Shown here: positions 10,243 through 22,026 of the stretch, in pieces
How the letters are laid out: each line of letters begins with the position of its first letter
Position numbering within the stretch: position 1 is the first letter of the stretch
Assembly: GCF_003369915.1 (NCBI RefSeq)
Contig: NW_022881625.1
Span: 1,116,001 to 1,180,000, forward strand
Direction: 5' to 3'
Length of the DNA: 64,000 nt
DNA from: Drosophila miranda
Lineage: Eukaryota > Arthropoda > Insecta > Diptera > Drosophilidae
Made by a program: the position numbers and the translations under genes
The notes under the pieces: generated by a model
Told to the model about the DNA's origin: nothing
What the model saw: only the letters and a program-made list of their open reading frames with translations
Databases searched by the model: none

Positions 10243-10260
10243 GGGGGGGGGGGGGGGGGG
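10243..10260 (+). repeat. Poly-G tract, G18 (unit 2), deletion junction
   Basis: The left flank is that of the first tract of other units (CCAGCAG) and the right flank that of the second (AAGAAGGGGTTAA). This shows recombination between the two tracts. Confidence 0.85.
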
Positions 10261-11448
10261 AAAGAAGGGGTTAAAGAAATGAGATCGAAAATTCAGAAAG
10301 TGTTGCAACACGTAGTCAATTGAGGAATAGATAAAGAGAAAAGGTAAACAATGCAGGTGCTTTGCGTGGAAAATAAGAGGAAATATACTAAATAAAAAGA
10401 GACAAGCACTTGCAGAAATAACAATACAGATAAGTAGTAGACTGGAGTGAAGACGACGGAAAAACAGGTAATAAAAGAGATACTACACTGGAACAAAGAC
10501 GAGACAAAACAGGTACAATTGATTTACGTTTACAATATTACAATAAACATAACAATTTAAAATAATGTCTATATCTTTTTCTATAATTACAGGGAAGACA
10601 AGAAACAGCGGAGCATCGGCCGGCATAGCAAAACACAATGCTTGTAAAGACATTGCGTTGCATACCGGCCGACCCCGTCGTCCCCCCTGGTCGTCGAAAT
10701 TGGCGTCGTCCGAAGTCGTCAGAAGTAGGTGCAATTAGCACCTCGTCGTCGTTGTGGCTGTGGCTGCCCTCTTGGAGAACCAGTGGCACTGGTCCGGCCA
10801 CAAGCTGGGAGCCAGGAGTAGACGGCACACATATTACTGTGGCGACACGGGTCCGGCCGCCAAAGTGAAATGGATGTGAGTGTGTGTGTGCGTCGGCAAT
10901 TGTGGCCCTAATGTAGAGCGAGTGGCACTGGTCCGGCCACCAACTAAGGACGATGGCGGACACGACACACATAACTCGAACGGCACAGGTCCGGCCGCCC
11001 AAGTGTAATGGATGTTTGTGTGTGTGTCTGAATGGCTGGCGGTAAGTATTTTGAGAACCCTTTTTAATCGTATGTGTGGCTGATGGATTTTTCCTTTTCC
11101 AGGACCATAGGGCACTCTGAATGCCATGGCACTGGATCCGGCCACCAACTAAGGACGATGGCGGACACGACACACATAACTCGAACGGCACAGGTCCGGC
11201 CGCCCAAGTGTAATGGGTGTTTGTGTGTGTGTGTCTGTTTTTGGCTATTCTAGCAATCACCAACGCACTGCATTCGATTTGAATTTGTCAGGCCGTATGA
11301 TTTTGCAAGTGTGTTTGGCAGCATTTTTATTCGTTTATGTTTTATTTAATGGCTTTGATGGCGGCAGCGTCCGTTGTTCATTTTTGTTGTGGCATGCGAG
11401 TGATATGCATACCTGCCCCGTATGATAAAGATTTTCGCCGTAATGTTT
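10261..11448 (+). ncRNA. Block R, unit 2
   Basis: Both intron-like segments are kept, at 10513-10592 and 11042-11102. A small CGAAGTCGTC duplication is present near 10708. Confidence 0.3.
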
Positions 11449-12200
11449 AGCCCGATAGTGTCCCGTGAGTGCTATCCGGCGATTGCCTAAGCGCTCTCGG
11501 CGATACGCGTCGGTACCCCCGACCCCGTGTAATTCTTAGTTCGACAGCGTCCCGTAAGTGCTATCCGGCGATTGCCTAGGCATTCTCGGCGATGCCTGTC
11601 GATATCCCCGACCCCCGTAGTAATTCTTAGTTCGGCGGCGTCCCGTAAGTGCTATCCGGCGATTGCCTAGGCATTCTCGGCGATACTTGTCGGTATTTCC
11701 GCATAGCAAAGTTCCCCTTTCCGCGTCGTAGTAATTCTTAGGCCGACAGGGTCCCGTAAGTACCGTCCGGCGATAGCCTAGGTACTCTCGGCGATACTTG
11801 TCGGTATTCCCGCATAGCAAAGTTCCCCTTTCCGCGTCGTAGTAATTCTTAGGCCGACAGGGTCCCGTAAGTACCGTCCGGCGATAACCTAGGTACTCTC
11901 GGCGATACTTGCCGGTATTTCCGCATAGCAAAGTCCCCTTTCCGCGTCGTAGTAATTCTTAGGCCGACAGGGTCCCGTAAGTACCGTCCGGCGATAGCCT
12001 AGGTACTCTCGGCGATACTTGTCGGTATTCCCGCATAGCATAGTCCCCCTTTCCGCTTCGTAGTAACTCTCAGGCCGGCGGGTCCGTAAGTACTGTCCGG
12101 CGATAGCCTAGGTACTCTCGGCGACACCTGTCGGTATTATCGCATAGTAAAGACCTCCGTATTGATTCTGAGTTCGGTGGGGCCCTGAAGGCGCTATTCG
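11449..12200. repeat. Satellite block S, unit 3 (about 7 monomers)
   Basis: One of the longest blocks. Two type-2 monomers of about 92 bp (near 11510-11690) are followed by four or five type-1 monomers of 110-111 bp, then the diverged terminal monomer carrying TATCGCATAGTAAAG. Confidence 0.85.
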
Positions 12201-12557
12201 GCGATAACCGGAGTGTTCTCGGTGAAACCAACTGCCCCGTCCCACGCTACGATCGCCCCCGTCCGCGGGACTGCGGCCCCGTCCCCCATCGTCGGTCCGA
12301 AATACGGAGTCCCGGCAAATTATAAATATTGCTGTAATTTCGACCCTGGAGTAGACTGAGATATGTACCCCAGCCCAGGATCGCTTCCTTACAAAAGTTA
12401 AGGTAACACTAGACTTAACATTAACATGTGTTTTCTTTTACAATGGATTGCGTCTTTTCAGTCCGTTCCCGTCCTCGGAGCGGGCTTCATATAAGTGGCG
12501 GCGCAAGGCTGATCCTCATATCAGCATCAGCATAGGCCCTGTAGTTGGATGGGTGCG

Positions 12558-12715
12558 TACCGCCGCAACTTTGGCATTTAGCTGGGTGCGGTGGACGAAA
12601 CCACCGCACTTTACACAGACGAAGCCGCGTTGACAGAAGTTGTTAAACCGCCGCAACTTTGGCATTTAGCTGGGTGCGGTGGACGAAACCACCGCACTTT
12701 ACACAGGCGAAGCGC
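12558..12715. repeat. H block, unit 3 first copy: two hairpin repeats
   Basis: Only two repeats. The second is truncated just after its hairpin at 12712, where it joins a shortened block E. Confidence 0.85.
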
Positions 12716-12999
12716 GACGTTGTGTGTTTTGAAATCTTTGTGTTTTATGATTCTCTTGTGGTTTGTGATTTGAATATATGTTTAGTGGCGCACAGAATTT
12801 TAATTTACATTGGCGAGAAAGAGGAAATAAAGCTTGTCGGTAGTGGTTGGGAAGGGGAATGTGAATGTGTGTGGGGCGAGTTGGGAAAATGGCTGCTTGG
12901 CTTGGCGTCGGAATTTTAATGTATTCCTTATTGGCGTTAATTAAGAATTTTTAACAGTTTAGTTGGGCGGCAAACAAGTTAAGGGGCTCGTTAGTCGCC

Positions 13000-13725
13000 A
13001 GACGTGTCATACCGCGTAAAAAAGTGGCCGTGTGTCCATGGCTGGCCAGCATTTCGGTGATTTATTGAGTCTCAATACCCACGCTACAAGGAGTGGAAAC
13101 AGCAGCCGAGAGAGAGAGCGATCCCAATACCCACGCTACACGAAGGAGAAGCAGCAGCCAGAACAAGAGCCACGAAGAGGGGAATAGTCGGATCTCTCCC
13201 ACTCCGACCAGTGACGCCGATGTGATCAACAACTCTCCCCGGCCAGCCCGAAGCCAACGCCTACAAGGGAGACCGAGAGAGAGGCCGCCGTCGCGAAACT
13301 GAGAGAGAGTTTTTCATTTAAAACAATGGGGGGAGCAACACCGGAACCAGATCCCACAGGAACCACGACGAGCATCACTAGCATTAATACCGACGTCACA
13401 CGAAGGGGAAATCGCAGCCAAGAGAGAGCCAGGGCTGGAGCGATCCCATACCTTTGTCACACGAAGGGGAAATGGTAGCCGAGAGCGATCCCAATACCCA
13501 CGCTACAAGGAGGGGAAACAGCAGCCGAGGAACTCCAGCGCCACCGCTCCTATACGCCATCTACTTATTTGTATATGTACTAAATTCAAATAATACATGC
13601 CATATTTTACATTTTACATGTAGTTGCAGTGTTTTTGGCTGAACAATGGGAAGGTAACACTAGTTACAGTAGTGGTAGGTATTCGGTATTTTTTTATGCA
13701 AGTATTTTGAGTAAAGAAAGTAAGG
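13000..13725. repeat. Module L, unit 3 (long-form insert)
   Basis: A 0.7 kb purine-rich block found only in long-form units. It replaces the continuation of block E after CGCCAGACGTGTCA and is followed by a fresh leader and H block. Internally it repeats variants of CGATCCCAATACCCACGCTACA, each followed by AAGGAG and GAAACAGCAGCCGAG, with some related CACACGAAGGGGAAAT units. Short frames across it are not conserved in a way that suggests coding. Possible sources are a diverged local repeat or the ancestral flank of the H leader. Confidence 0.75.
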
Positions 13726-13879
13726 TAACACTAGACTTAACATTAACATGTGTTTTCTTTTACAATGGATTGCGTCTTTTCAGTCCGTTCCCGTCCTCGG
13801 AGCGGGCTTCATATAAGTGGCGGCGCAAGGCTGATCCTCATATCAGCATCAGCATAGGCCCTGTAGTTGGATGGGTGCG

Positions 13880-14131
13880 TACCGCCGCAACTTTGGCATT
13901 TAGCTGGGTGCGGTGGACGAAACCACCGCACTTTACACAGACGAAGCCGCGTTGACAGAAGTTGTACGCCGCAACTTTGGCATTTAGCTGGGTGCGGTGG
14001 CGAAACCACCGCACTTTACACAGACGAAGCCGCGTTGACAGAAGTTGTTAAACCGCCGCAATTTTCGCATTTAGCTGGGTGCGGTGGACGAAACCACCGC
14101 ACTTTACACAGGCGAAGCCGCGTTGACAGTA
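13880..14131. repeat. H block, unit 3 second copy
   Basis: Three repeats following module L. The middle hairpin has lost one loop-side base (GTGCGGTGGCGAAACCACCGC), but both arms can still pair. Confidence 0.85.
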
Positions 14132-14986
14132 GTTGTGTGTGGTTTAAGAAATCTTTGTGTTTTATGATTCTCTTTGTGGTTTGTGATTTGAATATATGTT
14201 TAGTGGCGCACAGAATTTTAATTTACATTGGCGAGAAAGAGGAAATAAAGCTTGTCGGTAGTGGTTGGGAAGGGGAATGTGAATGTGTGTGGGGCGAGTT
14301 GGGAAAATGGCTGCTTGGCTTGGCGTCGGATTTTAATGTATTCCTTATTGGCGTTAATTAAGAATTTTTAACAGTTTAGTTGGGCGGCAAACAAGTTAAG
14401 GGGCTCGTTAGTCGCCCGACGTGTCACACCGCTTCATCTGCCTCGTCGATCATCTGTAACTGTATCTGTATCTGTACAAAGGAGCCTAGAATTTCTTAGA
14501 TCTGTGTTCTTCTACCATCCTCTACATGGATTGGTTCCACATTAATCCTAAAGATGCACAAATTTTATAGCTTGAACAAAAAAAAAAAAAACACATACAA
14601 TAATCGCATATCACATATTATGTTTTTTGTGGAGAGGGGGAGGGGGAGGGTTCCAAAGTATTTACACGGTCCAATGTTTGCACGGGTAATATAATGGAGA
14701 TTCTCTTGGTAAAGATTTTATTCGTAATTTATTCGCCCAACTATCGAGAAAGACTCGCGTGTGCCGTACGATACGATCCATTACGATACGATATCGTCTG
14801 TGGGCTATATATGTATGTATATTGATGTGTGCATATGTATGTACAATCCGAAGAGAGGATTACTCTTGTTTTGTTCTCTTTCCTAGATGATAATATCGTA
14901 TCAGTGGTTCTGGAAGGGGGTGCTTAAACCTACGACGAACGCTATAATCCAGTGGATGGGTCGGAATAGGTGTCCTGTTCCTCCGC

Positions 14987-15671
14987 TCAGACATAGACCT
15001 CTCCTGTCTTGGCCTCGGGACTGTGTTTGGCGAGGGTTGAGGTAGCACTCGTGGCCGTTGCCGTTGCCGTGGCGCCGCTCTGGGGCAGGGCGATCGTGCC
15101 ACCGGATGAAGAGTTGTCCACTGTATCCACTGTGGGGGCTCCTGCCGAACGCACCGAGGAGCGCACTGTGGGGTCCTGCAGGTTGAAGCTCAGACTGAAG
15201 CTGTTGTTCCGCGAAATGTTGCCGTTGCCGCTGCCGTTCAGGGGCTTCACGGACAGGAGGGCCGTGGTGGTGATGCCGCCGCCGCCCGCACCCGGCCCCA
15301 CGGTCATGCCGTTGCTGGAGCCACTGTTGCTGTAGCCGTCCTGCTCCTGGGCCAGGTCCACGATGGACAGGGACGAGGGGAAGCGCTGAATGGAGAGTGA
15401 GACGGGGATCGTGGTGATGACGTCATTGGGCTCGTAGCCACTGGCCGTTGTCGTGATGGTCGGCAGCTGGGCGTTCGCCGCGATGGGAAGGATGCTCAGG
15501 GTCCCCGTGGGAATGGTGTACCCGCCGCCGCTGCTGTTGGCCATCGTGAAGGGAAACGACAGCGTGGTGATGTTCGTGGCAGCGGAGAGGGCTACGGAAT
15601 CGAGAATCGAAGGGAGAGAGATTGTGGTTGGAGTATCTGAATCTGCATCTGCGGGAGTATCTGTGCCCGGT
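14987..15671 (-). pseudogene. Second M exon, unit 3, open
   Basis: Open to the EVYV terminus, with one Gly codon fewer in the poly-Gly run than units 1, 2 and 4. It is not joined in frame to the preceding Mdr65-like exon, and no own start or promoter is evident, so function is doubtful. Confidence 0.5.
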
Positions 15672-15677
15672 ACTCAC

Positions 15678-15896
15678 TGCTGTGAACTCGCTGTAAATGA
15701 TGACCACTGCGGGCAGGGTCAACGCCTTGACGCAGCACATGAGGAACCCAAAGAAGAGCCACGCGATCTCCCCGCAGGTGGAGAAGCGGAAGAGCTGCAG
15801 GAAGCCGATCGGCTGTGTGGGCTCTAGTCCTGCGGCCACCGGCGCCTCATCCAGGGACTTGCCATCGGTTGTCGTCGTGCCAGAAGCCTCGTCCAT
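15678..15896 (-). pseudogene. Mdr65: Mdr65-like exon 1 fragment, unit 3
   Basis: Open for 73 codons with an intact donor. It represents the apparent consensus of the array. Confidence 0.75.
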
Positions 15897-16251
15897 CTAT
15901 CGGTACGACGAAGGACGGAGGAATAGTGTTACTCGAGCCAAGACCCGCGATTTATTCACAGACACGGACAGAGACAGACGGCACGCAAAGGTTAATTCAA
16001 TTACTGCCACACTCTCAGAGGCATGTATCTGTATCTGTGGCTGTGGCAAGGGTGCAGCAGCTACTTTGTACCTTTTGCCATAGTTCTCTCTCATTGACCC
16101 GCGGGGTTAACGAGTAATAGAATCTACCGTTTATTATTGGACATTCCAACGCCAATTTGGAGCGATTCGATTCGATTCGATTCCCTTTCAGAGGCCCGTA
16201 CAGAAATCTGTGTGGCGCCATTCGCCCCCTGCCCCCTCTCCTTGTCGTGGG

Positions 16252-16557
16252 ATGGATGATCACCTTTTAAATGATTTTCAACACTTTGATCCTTCAGATA
16301 CTGTAGAAGATTTCTGCAGAAGATCCGTTACTGCTCACTCGGACCGCCCAAGCGCGACTGCTGGAACACCGTCCGCGGAGCCACCCATTTATGTTGATTC
16401 CCCGATGTGGATGCTGGACAGAGTACTCGGGCTTGGGCATGAGTACTCGTGAGTGTATCGTATCAATCGCTCGCTTTGGGGTTCACAATTCTAATTGATC
16501 TCCGCTTTCCGCTCTTGGGGTAGGTTCCGCCGAAAGAGGCGCTTCAATTTACAATGA
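16252..16557 (+). CDS. Gene C, unit 3 (76 codons, longest open copy)
   Basis: The exon from ATG (197 bases) and last exon (34 bases) add to 77 codons including the stop. The intron is 16449-16523. Upstream of the shared C-terminal part this unit reads FQHFDPSDTVEDFCRRSVTAHSDRPS without a stop, the only unit that does so over this length. The product would be small, acidic at the N-terminus and very basic at the C-terminus (FRRKRRF, a possible nuclear localisation cluster). Confidence 0.45.
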
Positions 16558-16652
16558 GAGCAAAAGAGACATTCTGTAGAGGGTTTTTCTTTTCTTTGAT
16601 TTTCTTTTCTTTATTCTTTTTCTTTCATTTGGAGGGTGGAAGGTGCAACAAC

Positions 16653-17198
16653 CTAAAACGGAGGCAGACTCTTGAGCCTCCTGCTGGTGCGCAGCACGAA
16701 TGGTGCCGGCTGATTTGTACCGGCATTTCCTCCAGCGGGAACGACTTCGGGAGCAGCTACGGGAGCGACTTCGGGAGCAGCTACGGGAGCGACTGCGGGA
16801 GCGACTCCGACCGACTCGCCTTCATCGTCCGAGCCCCCGAGCATTACGCTGTCCAAAGTAGTGCGGGACGCCCGCAGTGTCATCATGTGCCGGGTGCTGC
16901 GTTCGCCCAAGGTGTTGCGCACCTTCAGGCAGCTCTTCTGCGACAGGGTTCTTTTTTTTTCGCCCGTACCCAGGGCGAGGACGCGGCGCTGGCACTCACC
17001 GAATGCCACGGCATGGCTGCTGGTGGGCCCGTCGTCCTCATTGCCGGGCCGTTCAAAAATCGTCTCGAGACCGGTGGGCCTCGACTTTGCGATGGTCTGC
17101 GATGGCGCCTGAGAACCGGTGGTCGGCGTCAGGCTGGGCTTCTTGGCCAGGCGGCTGGGACTAAGACTGGGCCTGGCGGCGCTCTGGCTCTTGCTCTT
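16653..17198 (-). pseudogene. Gene B, unit 3 (5' truncated)
   Basis: Exon 2 is cut at about 17198 and exon 1 is missing. The C-terminal frame is open with a nine-T run and has a 24-base in-frame duplication in the Ala/Pro/Val stretch. This copy alone has GGTGAGTGCC where others have GGCGAGTGCC (near 16997), which would create a canonical donor. Confidence 0.45.
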
Positions 17199-17901
17199 GT
17201 GTTTGTTTTACAATTCAACTTTAAACGACACTCAAACACACACTAGTACATTTGATGGCACATTAATTTACAAACATATAATCTGCAGCAACGAAACACT
17301 TGTAACCTCGACTAGGCCCGCTGCCAGCAGGGGGGGGGAAAGGGAAAAAGAAAAAGAGAGGGACAAAATATTCGGCACTTTGACGGAGGGACTAAACCTC
17401 AGACACGTCTCGACTCCACAACGTTCACGACACGACTTTCCATTTGCAAGTGTGTGTGTGTGTGTGTGGTGTGAGTCAAGAAATTGAAGTGGGGCCACGC
17501 TCAAAAGTATTCTGTCTCTTCTTTGTAATTCTCCCTAACTTAAAATTTGATTTGCAATCCCCTGTGAGTTCGTCAACTTGATGTTTTGTTGGCTGTAATG
17601 CGGTATGTGGTCTTCAGTCCCCTCTACTACCCTTGCCGCCTGCTGAGGGCAGACGACTAGGAATGTAGCATGTACATGTGGGCGGGCAGTTTATAGGGGG
17701 CGTAGTTGTTTTATGCGAAGACTAGCATTTTTGGCTCAATTTAGGCCGTAGTGGTGGTGTGGCGGCAACTGATGCTGATTTGAAAGTCGATTTGAAACCG
17801 ATAATCAATTGTCAGCACCGTTGCCGCCGAAGATTTATCACAGATTGTAATAATTTTGTAGTGGGGTGTCGGAGAACCGCACTAATTACGAAAATAACAA
17901 T

Positions 17902-17916
17902 GGGGGGGGGGGGGGG
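17902..17916 (+). repeat. Poly-G tract, G15 (unit 3)
   Basis: The second-position tract. A shorter first-position run of nine G lies at 17330-17338. Confidence 0.85.
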
Positions 17917-18891
17917 AAGAAGGGGTTAAAGAAATGAGATCGAAAATTCAGAAAGTGCAGTGTTGCAACACGTAGTTTATTGAGGAATAGATAAAGAGAA
18001 AAGGTAAACAATGCAGGTGCTCTGCGTGGAAAATAAGAGGAAATATACTAAATAAAAAGAGACAAGCACTTGCAGAAATAACAATACAGATAAGTAGTAG
18101 ACTGGAGTGAATACGACGGAAAAACAGGTAATAAAAGAGATACTACACTGGAACAAAGACGAGACAAAACAGGTACAATTGATTTACGTTTACAATATAA
18201 CAATAAACATAACAATTTAAAATAATTTCTATATCTTTTTCTGTAATTACAGGGAAGACAAGAAACAGCAGAGCATCGGCCGGCATAGCAAAACACAATG
18301 CTTGTAAAGACATTGCGTTGCATACCGGCCGACCCCGTCGTCCCCCTGGTCGTCGAAATTGGCGTCGTCAGAAGTAGGTGCAATTAGCACCTCGTCGTCG
18401 TTGTGGCTGTGGCTGCCCTCTTGGAGAACCAGTGGCACTGGTCCGGCCACCAGCTGGGAGCCAGGAGTAGACGGCACACATATTACTGTGGCGACACGGG
18501 TCCGGCCGCCAAAGTGAAATGGATGTGAGTGTGTGTGTGCGTCGGCAATTGTGGCCCTAATGTAGAGCGAGTGGCACTGGTCCGGCCACCAACTAAGGAC
18601 GATGGCGGACACGACACACATAACTCGAACGGCACAGGTCCGGCCGCCCAAGTGTAATGGGTGTTTGTGTGTGTGTGTCTGTTTTTGGCTATTCTAGCAA
18701 TCACCAACGCACTGCATTCGATTTGAATTTGTCAGGCCGTATGATTTTGCAAGTGTGTATGGCAGCATTTTTATTCGTTTATGTTTTATTTAATGGCTTT
18801 GATGGCGGCAGCGTCCGTTGTTCATTTTTGTTGTGGCATGCGAGTGATATGTATACCTGCCCCGTATGATAAAGATTTTCGCCGTAATGTT
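17917..18891 (+). ncRNA. Block R, unit 3 (one intron-like segment)
   Basis: The 80-bp segment is present (18173-18252). The 61-bp one is lost together with one copy of the internal 200-bp repeat. Confidence 0.3.
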
Positions 18892-19425
18892 TAGCCCGAT
18901 AGTGTCCCGTGAGTGCTATCCGGCGATTGCCTAAGCGCTCTCAGCGATACGCGTCGGTACCCCCGACCCCCGTAGTAATTCTTAGTTCGACAGCGTCCCG
19001 TAAGTGCTATCCGGCGATTGCCTAGGCATTCTCGGCGATGCCTGTCGATATCCCCGACCCCCGTAGTAATTCTTAGTTCGGCGGCGTCCCGTAAGAACTA
19101 TCCGGCGATTGCCTAGGCATTCTCGGCGATACTTGTCGGTATTTCCGCATAGCAAAGTTCCCCTTTCCGCGTCGTAGTAATTCTTAGGCCGACAGGGTCC
19201 CGTAAGTACCGTCCGGCGATAGCCTAGGTACTCTCGGCGATACTTGTCGGTATTCCCGCATAGCATAGTCCCCTTTCCGCTTCGTAGTAACTCTCAGGCC
19301 GGCGGGGTCCCGTAAGTACTGTCCGGCGATAGCCTAGGTACTCTCGGCGACACCTGTCGGTATTATCGCATAGTAAAGACCTCCGTATTGACTCTGAGTT
19401 CGGTGGGGCCCTGAAGGCGCTATTC
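18892..19425. repeat. Satellite block S, unit 4
   Basis: Two type-2 monomers are followed by two type-1 monomers and the terminal diverged monomer. Confidence 0.85.
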
Positions 19426-19786
19426 GGCGATAACCGGAGTGTTCTCGGTGAAACCAGCTGCCCCGTCCCACGCTACGATCGCCCCCGTCCGCGGGACTGC
19501 GGCCCCGTCCCCCATCGTCGGTCCGAAATACGGAGTCCCGGCAAATTATAAATATTGCTGTAATTTCGACCCTGGAGTAGACTGAGATATGTACCCCAGC
19601 CCAGGATCGCTTCCTTACAAAAGTTAAGGTAACACTAGACTTAACATTAACATGTGTTTTCTTTTACAATGGATTGCGTCTTTTCAGTCCGTTCCCGTCC
19701 TCGGAACGGGCTTCATATAAGTGGCGGCGCAAGGCTGATCCTCATATCAGCATCAGCATAGGCCCTGTAGTTGGATGGGTGCGTAC

Positions 19787-20038
19787 CGCCGCAACTTTGG
19801 CATTTAGCTGGGTGCGGTGGACGAAACCACCGCACTTTACACAGATGAAGCCGCGTTGACAGAAGTTGTTAAACCGCCGCAACTTTGGCATTTAGCTGGG
19901 TGCGGTGAGCGAATTCACCGCACTTTACACAGACGAAGCCGCGTTGACGGAAGTTGTTAAACCGCCGCAATTTTCGCATTTAGCTGGGTGCGGTGGACGA
20001 AACCACCGCACTTTACACAGGCGAAGCCGCGTTGACAG
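19787..20038. repeat. H block, unit 4, with a rearranged but still paired hairpin
   Basis: Three repeats. The middle hairpin (19900-19923) reads GTGCGGTGA / GCGAAT / TCACCGCAC. Four substitutions within ten bases change both sides of the loop-proximal pair (G-C to A-T), so the stem stays perfect. Confidence 0.85.
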
Positions 20039-20772
20039 TAGTTGTGTGTGGTTTAAGAAATCTTTGTGTTTTATGATTCTCTTTGTGGTTTGTGATTTGA
20101 ATATATGTTTAGTGGCGCACAGAATTTTTATTTACATTGGCGAGAAAGAGGAAATAAAGCTTGTCGGTAGTGGTTGGGAAGGGGAATGTGAATGTGTGTG
20201 GGGCGAGTTGGGAAAATGGCTGCTTGGCTTGGCGTCGGCATTTTAATGTATTCCTTATTGGCGTTAATTAAGAATTTTTAACAGTTTAGTTGGGCGGCAA
20301 ACAAGTTAAGGGGCTCGTTAGTCGCCCGACGTGTCACACCGCTTCATCTGCCTCGTCGATCATCTGTAACTGTATCTGTATCTGTACAAAGGAGCCTAGA
20401 ATTTCTTAGATCTGTATTCTTCTACCATCCTCTACATGGATTGGTTCCACATTAATCCTAAAGACGCACAAATTTTATAGCTTGAACAAAAAAAAAAAAA
20501 AAAACACATACAATAATCGCATATCACATATTATGTTTTTTGTGGAGAGGGGGAGGGGGAGGGTTCCAAAGTATTTACACGGTCCAATGTTTGCACGGGT
20601 AATATAATGGAGATTCTCTTGGTAAAGATTTTATTCGTAATTTATTCGCCCAACTATCGAGAAAGACTCGCGTGTGCCGTACGATACGATCCATTACGAT
20701 ACGATATCGTCTGTGGGCTATATATGTATGTATATTGATGTGTGCATATGTATGTACAATCCGAAGAGAGGA

Positions 20773-21457
20773 TTACTCTTGTTTTGTTCTCTTTCCTAGA
20801 TGATAATATCGTATCAGTGGTTCTGGAAGGGGGTGCTTAAACCTACGACGAAAGCTATAATCCTGGGGCAGGGCGATCGTGCCACCGGATGAAGAGTTGT
20901 CCACTGTATCCACTGTGGGGGCTCCTGCCGAACGCACCGAGGAGCGCACTGTGGGGTCCTGCAGGTTGAAGCTCAGACTGAAGCTGTTGTTCCGCGAAAT
21001 GTTGCCGTTGCCGCTGCCGTTCAGGGGCTTCTCGGACAGGAGGGCCGTGGTGGTGATGCCGCCGCCGCCGCCCGCACCCGGCCCCACGGTCATGCCGTTG
21101 CTGGAGCCACTGTTGCTGTAGCCGTCCTGCTCCTGGGCCAGGTCCACTATGGACAGGGACGAGGGGAAGCGCTGAATGGAGAGCGAGACGGGGATCGTGG
21201 TGATGATGTCATTGGGCTCGTAGCCACTGGCCGTTGTCGTGATGGTCGGCAGCTGGGCGTTCGCCGCGATGGGAAGGATGCTCAGGGTCCCCGTGGGAAT
21301 GGTGTACCCGCCGCCGCTGCTGTTGGCCATCGTGAAGGGAAACGACAGCGTGGTGATGTTCGTGGCAGCGGAGAGGGCTACGGAATCGAGAATCGAAGGG
21401 AGAGAGATTGTGGTTGGAGTATCTGAATCTGCATCTGCGGGAGTATCTGTGCCCGGT
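20773..21457 (-). pseudogene. Second M exon, unit 4, with replaced C-terminus
   Basis: Open, but a deletion (junction at 20863) joins the frame after IALPQ to DYSFRRRFKHPLPEPL, ending RTKQE. The natural EVYV terminus is lost. Confidence 0.5.
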
Positions 21458-21463
21458 ACTCAC

Positions 21464-21682
21464 TGCTGTGAACTCGCTGTAAATGATGACCACTGCGGGC
21501 AGGGTCAACGCCTTGACGCAGCACATGAGGAACCCAAAGAAGAGCCACGCGATCTCCCCGCAGGTGGAGAAGCGTAAGAGCTGCAGGAAGCCGATCGGCT
21601 GTGTGGGCTCCAGCCCTGCGGCCAACGGCGCCTCATCCAGGGACTTGCCATCGGTTGTCGTCGTGCCAGAAGCCTCGTCCAT
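21464..21682 (-). pseudogene. Mdr65: Mdr65-like exon 1 fragment, unit 4
   Basis: Open for 73 codons with an intact donor. Private replacements are Val to Leu (APLAAG) and Phe to Leu (LQLLRFST). Confidence 0.75.
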
Positions 21683-22026
21683 CTATCGGTACGACGAAGG
21701 ACGGAGGAATAGTGTTACTCGAGCCAAGACCCGCGATTTATTCACAGACACGGACAGAGACAGACGGCACGCAAAGGTTAATTCAATTACTGCCACACTC
21801 TCAGAGGCATGTATCTGTATCTGTGGCTGTGGCAAGGGTACAGCAGCTACTTTGTATCTTTTGCCATAGTTCTCTCTCATTGACCCGCGGGGTTACCGAG
21901 TAATAGAATCTACCGTTTATTATTGGACATTCCAACGCCAATTTGGAGCGATTCGATTCGATTCCCTTTCCCGTACAGAAATCTGTGTGGCGCCATTCGC
22001 CCCCCTCCCCCTCTCCTTGTCGTGGG

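Larger units (their letters stand above)
5731..11448. repeat. Tandem array unit 2 (short form)
   Basis: This unit has the same module order as its left neighbour at very high identity and about 5.7 kb length. Private changes are a 19-base deletion in the second M exon (near 7658), a stop in gene C, and loss of the 0.5 kb spacer after gene B. That loss joins the two poly-G tracts of other units into one 18-base run (10243-10260). It keeps the full 5' end of gene B, which unit 1 lacks. Confidence 0.9.
11449..18891. repeat. Tandem array unit 3 (long form)
   Basis: A long-form unit of about 7.4 kb. After a shortened H block (two repeats) and most of an E start, it carries module L (about 13000-13725) and then restarts with a second H/E block from about 13726. 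It has the longest intact reading of gene C. Gene B has lost its first exon: near 17198 the sequence jumps into the spacer 5' of the gene. Block R lacks the second copy of its internal 200-bp repeat and therefore the 61-bp intron-like segment. Confidence 0.9.
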
